A stretch of DNA of 64,000 nt from Betaproteobacteria bacterium (lineage in GTDB: Bacteria > Pseudomonadota > Gammaproteobacteria > Burkholderiales > Casimicrobiaceae), in NCBI GenBank assembly GCA_013298145.1, contig JAAFJO010000005.1, forward strand, positions 248,001-312,000. The letters are read 5' to 3'. Positions 62,401 through 64,000 of this stretch are shown here, piece after piece (the first letter of the stretch is position 1; the number at the start of each line of letters is the position of its first letter). The notes below the pieces were generated by a model. That model was not told where the DNA came from and made no database searches. It saw only the letters and a list, made by a program, of their open reading frames with translations. The position numbers and the translations under genes were made by a program.

Positions 62401-62649
62401 CTTTGCGCAGAGCACGCCCTGGTTCACGAGATGATTTTTGTTGCCTTGAATGAAACGAACGTGCGGCGTTCCGTCTTTTTCCTCCGTCGTCACTTTGATC
62501 CCGCAGCGACAGGCGCACATGTAGCACGTCGTGTAATGCGTTTCTTGCTTGCTGCGATCTTCTATCGCGAAGTAGCGGTCGGCGGCGGGTGTGAGCGGAG
62601 TGGGCACAGCGGGTCGTTCGAATGACTGACGAGCGCCATTGTTGCTCAA
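59497..62649 (-). CDS. soeA: Sulfite dehydrogenase molybdopterin subunit SoeA with repeat-encoded insertion
   Basis: 1050 residues, DMSO-reductase family. The N-terminal [4Fe-4S] site is TTCYMCACRCGIKV...CAKGS. Blocks FFTGRDQMQALTGLWAQQFG, GGFCSVNMAAAG and VNPVRTGYSAIADEWVPIRP match SoeA closely. No Tat signal, so it should act in the cytoplasm, oxidising sulfite to sulfate. An insertion of about 55 residues (VVTPATAGAQ ... DWVPAFAGMTANR) lies near residue 345-400 and comes from two inverted palindromic units. The start appears to be TTG (SNNGARQ); no ATG lies near. The length exceeds typical SoeA partly because of this insert. Confidence 0.9.
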   Translation of the reverse strand: MSNNGARQSFERPAVPTPLTPAADRYFAIEDRSKQETHYTTCYMCACRCGIKVTTEEKDGTPHVRFIQGNKNHLVNQGVLCAKGSAGIMKQYSKAKLQHPMIRRPGTERGEGIFDPISWDDALELLTKRLAHIRATDPKKLAFFTGRDQMQALTGLWAQQFGTPNWAAHGGFCSVNMAAAGLYSIGYSFWEFGAPDWDRAKYFVLWGVAEDHSSNPIKIGLDKLKTRGAKFVSVNPVRTGYSAIADEWVPIRPGTDGLLALAIVHELLKNDWIDHEYLTKYTNAPWLVIDAPGTSEDGLFLRDADGNPQVWDQLSQSVRRMEKGVAPALDWASEVEQSVVTPATAGAQTENCDAESDARNNSADPALPEINAQARPTSPDWVPAFAGMTANRTRVRSVFHLLHERYLSENYAPESVAEQCGVPAEQINRLAAEIAHVAFKETIELPCEWTDIYGNQHDKVVGRPVAFYAMRGISAHANGFQTCRALHMIQMLLGALDGPGNFRSKAPFPRPIPPAQLPENDPGLINAPNTALSKTPLGFPTRPEDLAIDENGKPLRIDKAYSWEAPIASHGMMHAVIKNAVEGDPYEIDTLILFMANMAWNSAMNTAQTQDMLRAKSSDGQYKIPFLVVADAFDSETVRFADLVLPDTTYLERYDAISVLDRPISEPDAFADAIRHPILPLDRDVRPWQDVLVDLATRLKFPAFVGADGERKFAGYNDFIVNYERAPGIGFLGGFRGKNGEKSLRGEANPNQWKAYIEAQSFFAYHWPENQRWMRAVNRDYLNAAADAGFIPKAEPIIAQLYSEPLQKFRLAGRGTYAGAKPTREVDKQRLAAYFDPLPVWYSSDDIDHTAQKSRSERPAGEADVRAASQTVVDLRQDAARTSNKASGTRSSDFPLHAITQRPMMMYHSWDSQNAWLRQIISQNYLYVNAQTATKLGLQDFDWIWVESPNGKIRCQMKTMAGVEVNTVWTWNAIGKMSEAWGLEKDASEATVGFLLNHLISESVRADSGERLSNSDPITGQAAWYDLKVRIYKAEETGIWPKLEFGRSKL
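61483..61635. repeat. Composite CCCCGC..GCGGGG repeat inside soeA, in frame
   Basis: The left unit TGTCATCCCCGCAAAGGCGG and right unit GGCCCCCGCCGTCGCGGGGG (then TGACGAC) are inverted relative to each other about 150 bp apart. This is the layout of a common dispersed proteobacterial repeat. Here it is translated as VVTPATAGAQ and DWVPAFAGMT at its two ends, without a stop or frameshift. Confidence 0.85.
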
Positions 62650-62670
62650 TCTGCGCGGAAACGCTTCAAC

Positions 62671-62682
62671 TCATCTATATGA
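62671..62682 (-). promoter_or_regulatory. Shared soe motif upstream of soeA
   Basis: TCATATAGATGA on the minus strand, identical to the copy before soeB, 22 bp before the soeA TTG. CTGACA lies 18 bp upstream of TATAGA, so this may also be the -10 of a promoter. Confidence 0.6.
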
Positions 62683-62769
62683 CTGAACTTGATCGTCTGT
62701 CAGACGCACTTTTTTTGTAGTGGGCTTAACGATCAAAAAAGGCTAAAGTCAATAAAGTATTTAAGTTGT

Positions 62770-62792
62770 CGCTTGCCCTCATAAAGCAAGCG
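62770..62792. terminator. Hairpin downstream of the SIMPL gene's neighbour gap
   Basis: CGCTTGC and GCAAGCG make a perfect 7-bp stem with a 9-base loop (CCTCATAAA) in the AT-rich gap between the SIMPL gene and soeA. No T-run, so function is uncertain. The GGCTAAAGTCAATAAAG stretch before it resembles TAGCCC-family flanks. Confidence 0.35.
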
Positions 62793-62839
62793 CTATGAGT
62801 GAAATGTTAATTTAGGTCGCAACTGCGCTGTCGCGCCGC

Positions 62840-63577
62840 TCACTTGCCCATCACGACCGTGCCGTTCACCGCGAGCGTGAGCGTCGATTTACCGCCTTCG
62901 ATGGACATCGCCTCCGGCGCGGGCGCGGCATCCATGACTGCTGCGCGTGCCATCGCGAATTTTGGCTGCGGGCGAATGTCGCCGCCGATGCTGCCAAGGT
63001 TGACTTCCCGCAGCGTAAAACCAGAGAAACCAAACGCTTTCGCAGCCGCAGTCGCTTTCGTTTTGAACGCGTTTACAGCCGCTTCGATGAGCGCGGCTTC
63101 TTCGCGTTCACGCTGTGCGCGAGACATCTCAAAACCCGTATTCGCAATCATCAGTTTTTGCTGCGCGAGCTTGCCTGCGAGCGTGCCAAGCACACCGAAA
63201 TCCTTGCTTTTAATCACCAACTCAGCGCGTACCGTCCAGCCGTCGCGCGCACCTTTGTTGGTCCAGCGCTGTTGGGTGTTGAAGCCGCCGGTTCGCGCTT
63301 CCACCTCTTTCGTTGCTTTTGCCTGCGCGAGTCCGGCATTGATGATTTGCTGCACTTCGCGCGTGATCGCACCGGCATCCTGCCCGGAGGCTTCCGCCGC
63401 GAGCGTGACATACGCCGTATCGGGCACTACTTCGACCGCAGCAGAGGCGTCCAGCGAGAGCACATCACGATTCACAGGAGCAGGGGTAGGCATAGCGTTT
63501 TGCGCGAAAGTGAAAGACGAGAGCGCTGCGAATGCGAAGATCGCAGCGGACGAGAGGAGCGTCGATTTATTTTTCAT
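62840..63577 (-). CDS. SIMPL-domain (DUF541) periplasmic protein
   Basis: 245 residues. Signal peptide (FAFAALSSFTFAQ) then the SIMPL fold: VLSLDASAAVEVVPDTAYVT, QRWTNKGARDGWTVRAELVI, and the C-terminal strand STLTLAVNGTVVMGK. Members such as E. coli YggE protect against oxidative stress by an unknown mechanism. The downstream gap to soeA is AT-rich. It follows the partial hydrolase on the same strand with a GC hairpin between. Confidence 0.9.
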   Translation of the reverse strand: MKNKSTLLSSAAIFAFAALSSFTFAQNAMPTPAPVNRDVLSLDASAAVEVVPDTAYVTLAAEASGQDAGAITREVQQIINAGLAQAKATKEVEARTGGFNTQQRWTNKGARDGWTVRAELVIKSKDFGVLGTLAGKLAQQKLMIANTGFEMSRAQREREEAALIEAAVNAFKTKATAAAKAFGFSGFTLREVNLGSIGGDIRPQPKFAMARAAVMDAAPAPEAMSIEGGKSTLTLAVNGTVVMGK

Positions 63578-63622
63578 GGCGTGTATCGGAAAAAAGTTAA
63601 CGATACACCCTTGAACGAAGCA

Positions 63623-63637
63623 CCCCGCAAAACGGGG
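63623..63637. terminator. Short GC hairpin between hydrolase and SIMPL genes
   Basis: CCCCG and CGGGG arms around CAAAA. No clear T-run follows on the minus strand, so this is a weak terminator at best. Confidence 0.35.
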
Positions 63638-63654
63638 TTAATTCCCCGAAAGAT

Positions 63655-64000
63655 TTACCTCGCCGTATTTGCATGCGCTTTTTTGAGCGCTTCCATCGTG
63701 CGTTTCCATGAATCGGTCACGTAGTCGCGGCGATAGTTGCGACCGGTCAAATCGAATCCATGTTCGGCGTCGGGATAGGTCACGAACTCGAAGCTCTTGC
63801 CTTTCGCTTTCGCTGTCGCCTCAATTTCGCGCGCCTTTTCGATCAGGCAGCAATTGTTGTACGTGTCTTTTTCCGCAGAGATGAAAAGCAGCGGCACGTT
63901 CATGCGCTCCACCAAACGGTCGACGTTTTGAATCCAGCTCGTTGCGGGGTACATGGCGACCACGCCAGACACAGTCTCGGTTTGATGAATCGCCTGCGCA
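63655..64000 (-). CDS. Dienelactone-hydrolase-like alpha/beta hydrolase, C-terminal part
   Basis: About 115 C-terminal residues of a gene that runs off the right edge; the frame stays open to base 64000 (AQAIHQTETVSGVVAMYPAT). The visible part has the DLH-type acid region (VPLLFISAEKDTYNN, with Asp after AEK) and catalytic His in TYPDAEHGFDL. The nucleophile lies outside the window. Substrate unknown. Confidence 0.8.
   Translation of the reverse strand, partial: AQAIHQTETVSGVVAMYPATSWIQNVDRLVERMNVPLLFISAEKDTYNNCCLIEKAREIEATAKAKGKSFEFVTYPDAEHGFDLTGRNYRRDYVTDSWKRTMEALKKAHANTAR

Noticed and set aside
1..64000. CRISPR arrays, prophage, transposase genes, tRNA and rRNA
   Set aside because: No regularly spaced direct repeats, phage structural or integrase-like genes, transposase motifs or cloverleaf-type sequences were recognised. 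Small RNAs cannot be excluded by reading alone.

Overview
The window is a gene-dense stretch of a GC-rich chromosome. It is almost certainly from a betaproteobacterium, most likely Burkholderiales-like. Support comes from the gene set (RibBA with a decayed cyclohydrolase half, NrdR, CinA-type PncC, PgpA, GlnE, a YhdP-type giant AsmA-like protein, WaaC, a DUF4254 protein) and from the style of its dispersed palindromic repeats. The genus is not identified. I see no rRNA, tRNA, CRISPR array, prophage or intact insertion sequence.

Layout. 1-1903: a metal-resistance corner with an exported protein cut by the window edge, a His-rich periplasmic protein, a CDF cation exporter and a divergent CadR/PbrR-type MerR regulator. 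2045-6636: housekeeping (rsgA, pterin dehydratase, M48 protease, orn, NUDIX). 6858-16459: membrane acyltransferase, MlrC-family protein, lipoprotein, Bfd and bacterioferritin, quinone oxidoreductase, and a Dpp/Opp-type ABC importer without a binding protein. 17559-24353: riboflavin/thiamine/NusB/NrdR cluster in rearranged order. 25041-29127: LPS core genes. 29258-36284: small enzymes, GST/LysR, OmpA-like protein, exported methyltransferase, ilvE, MarR regulator. 36558-48980: glnE, yhdP, sulfurtransferase, dnaG, response regulator, aroK, hydroxypyruvate isomerase. 49151-51844: class I aldolase, EF-hand protein, aroE. 51893-62649: a split locus for a SoeABC-type cytoplasmic sulfite dehydrogenase. 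62840-64000: SIMPL protein and a partial hydrolase.

The most unusual region is 51893-62649. The catalytic subunit soeA is separated from soeB-soeC-sulP by four co-oriented genes: a TVP38-type membrane protein, an ATP-grasp ligase, a fatty-acid-desaturase-like protein and a membrane-anchored SRPBCC protein. A 12-bp near-palindrome is shared exactly between the leaders of soeA and soeB. Palindromic repeats sit in-frame inside both soeA and soeB, and a 125-bp inverted repeat separates soeB from soeC. If the locus works as it appears, sulfite is oxidised to sulfate in the cytoplasm with electrons passed to quinone. The four-gene module has no function I can name and is the best candidate for an undescribed system.

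A second theme is repeats. At least four families of short palindromic elements are scattered here: a TAGCCC/GGGCTA hairpin found mostly between convergent genes, a CTCCCCTTCAAGGGGAG element, a GGAAACGCTGAA-ended MITE-like element placed right after stop codons, and a CCCCGC..GCGGGG element inside soeA. Some have become coding sequence.
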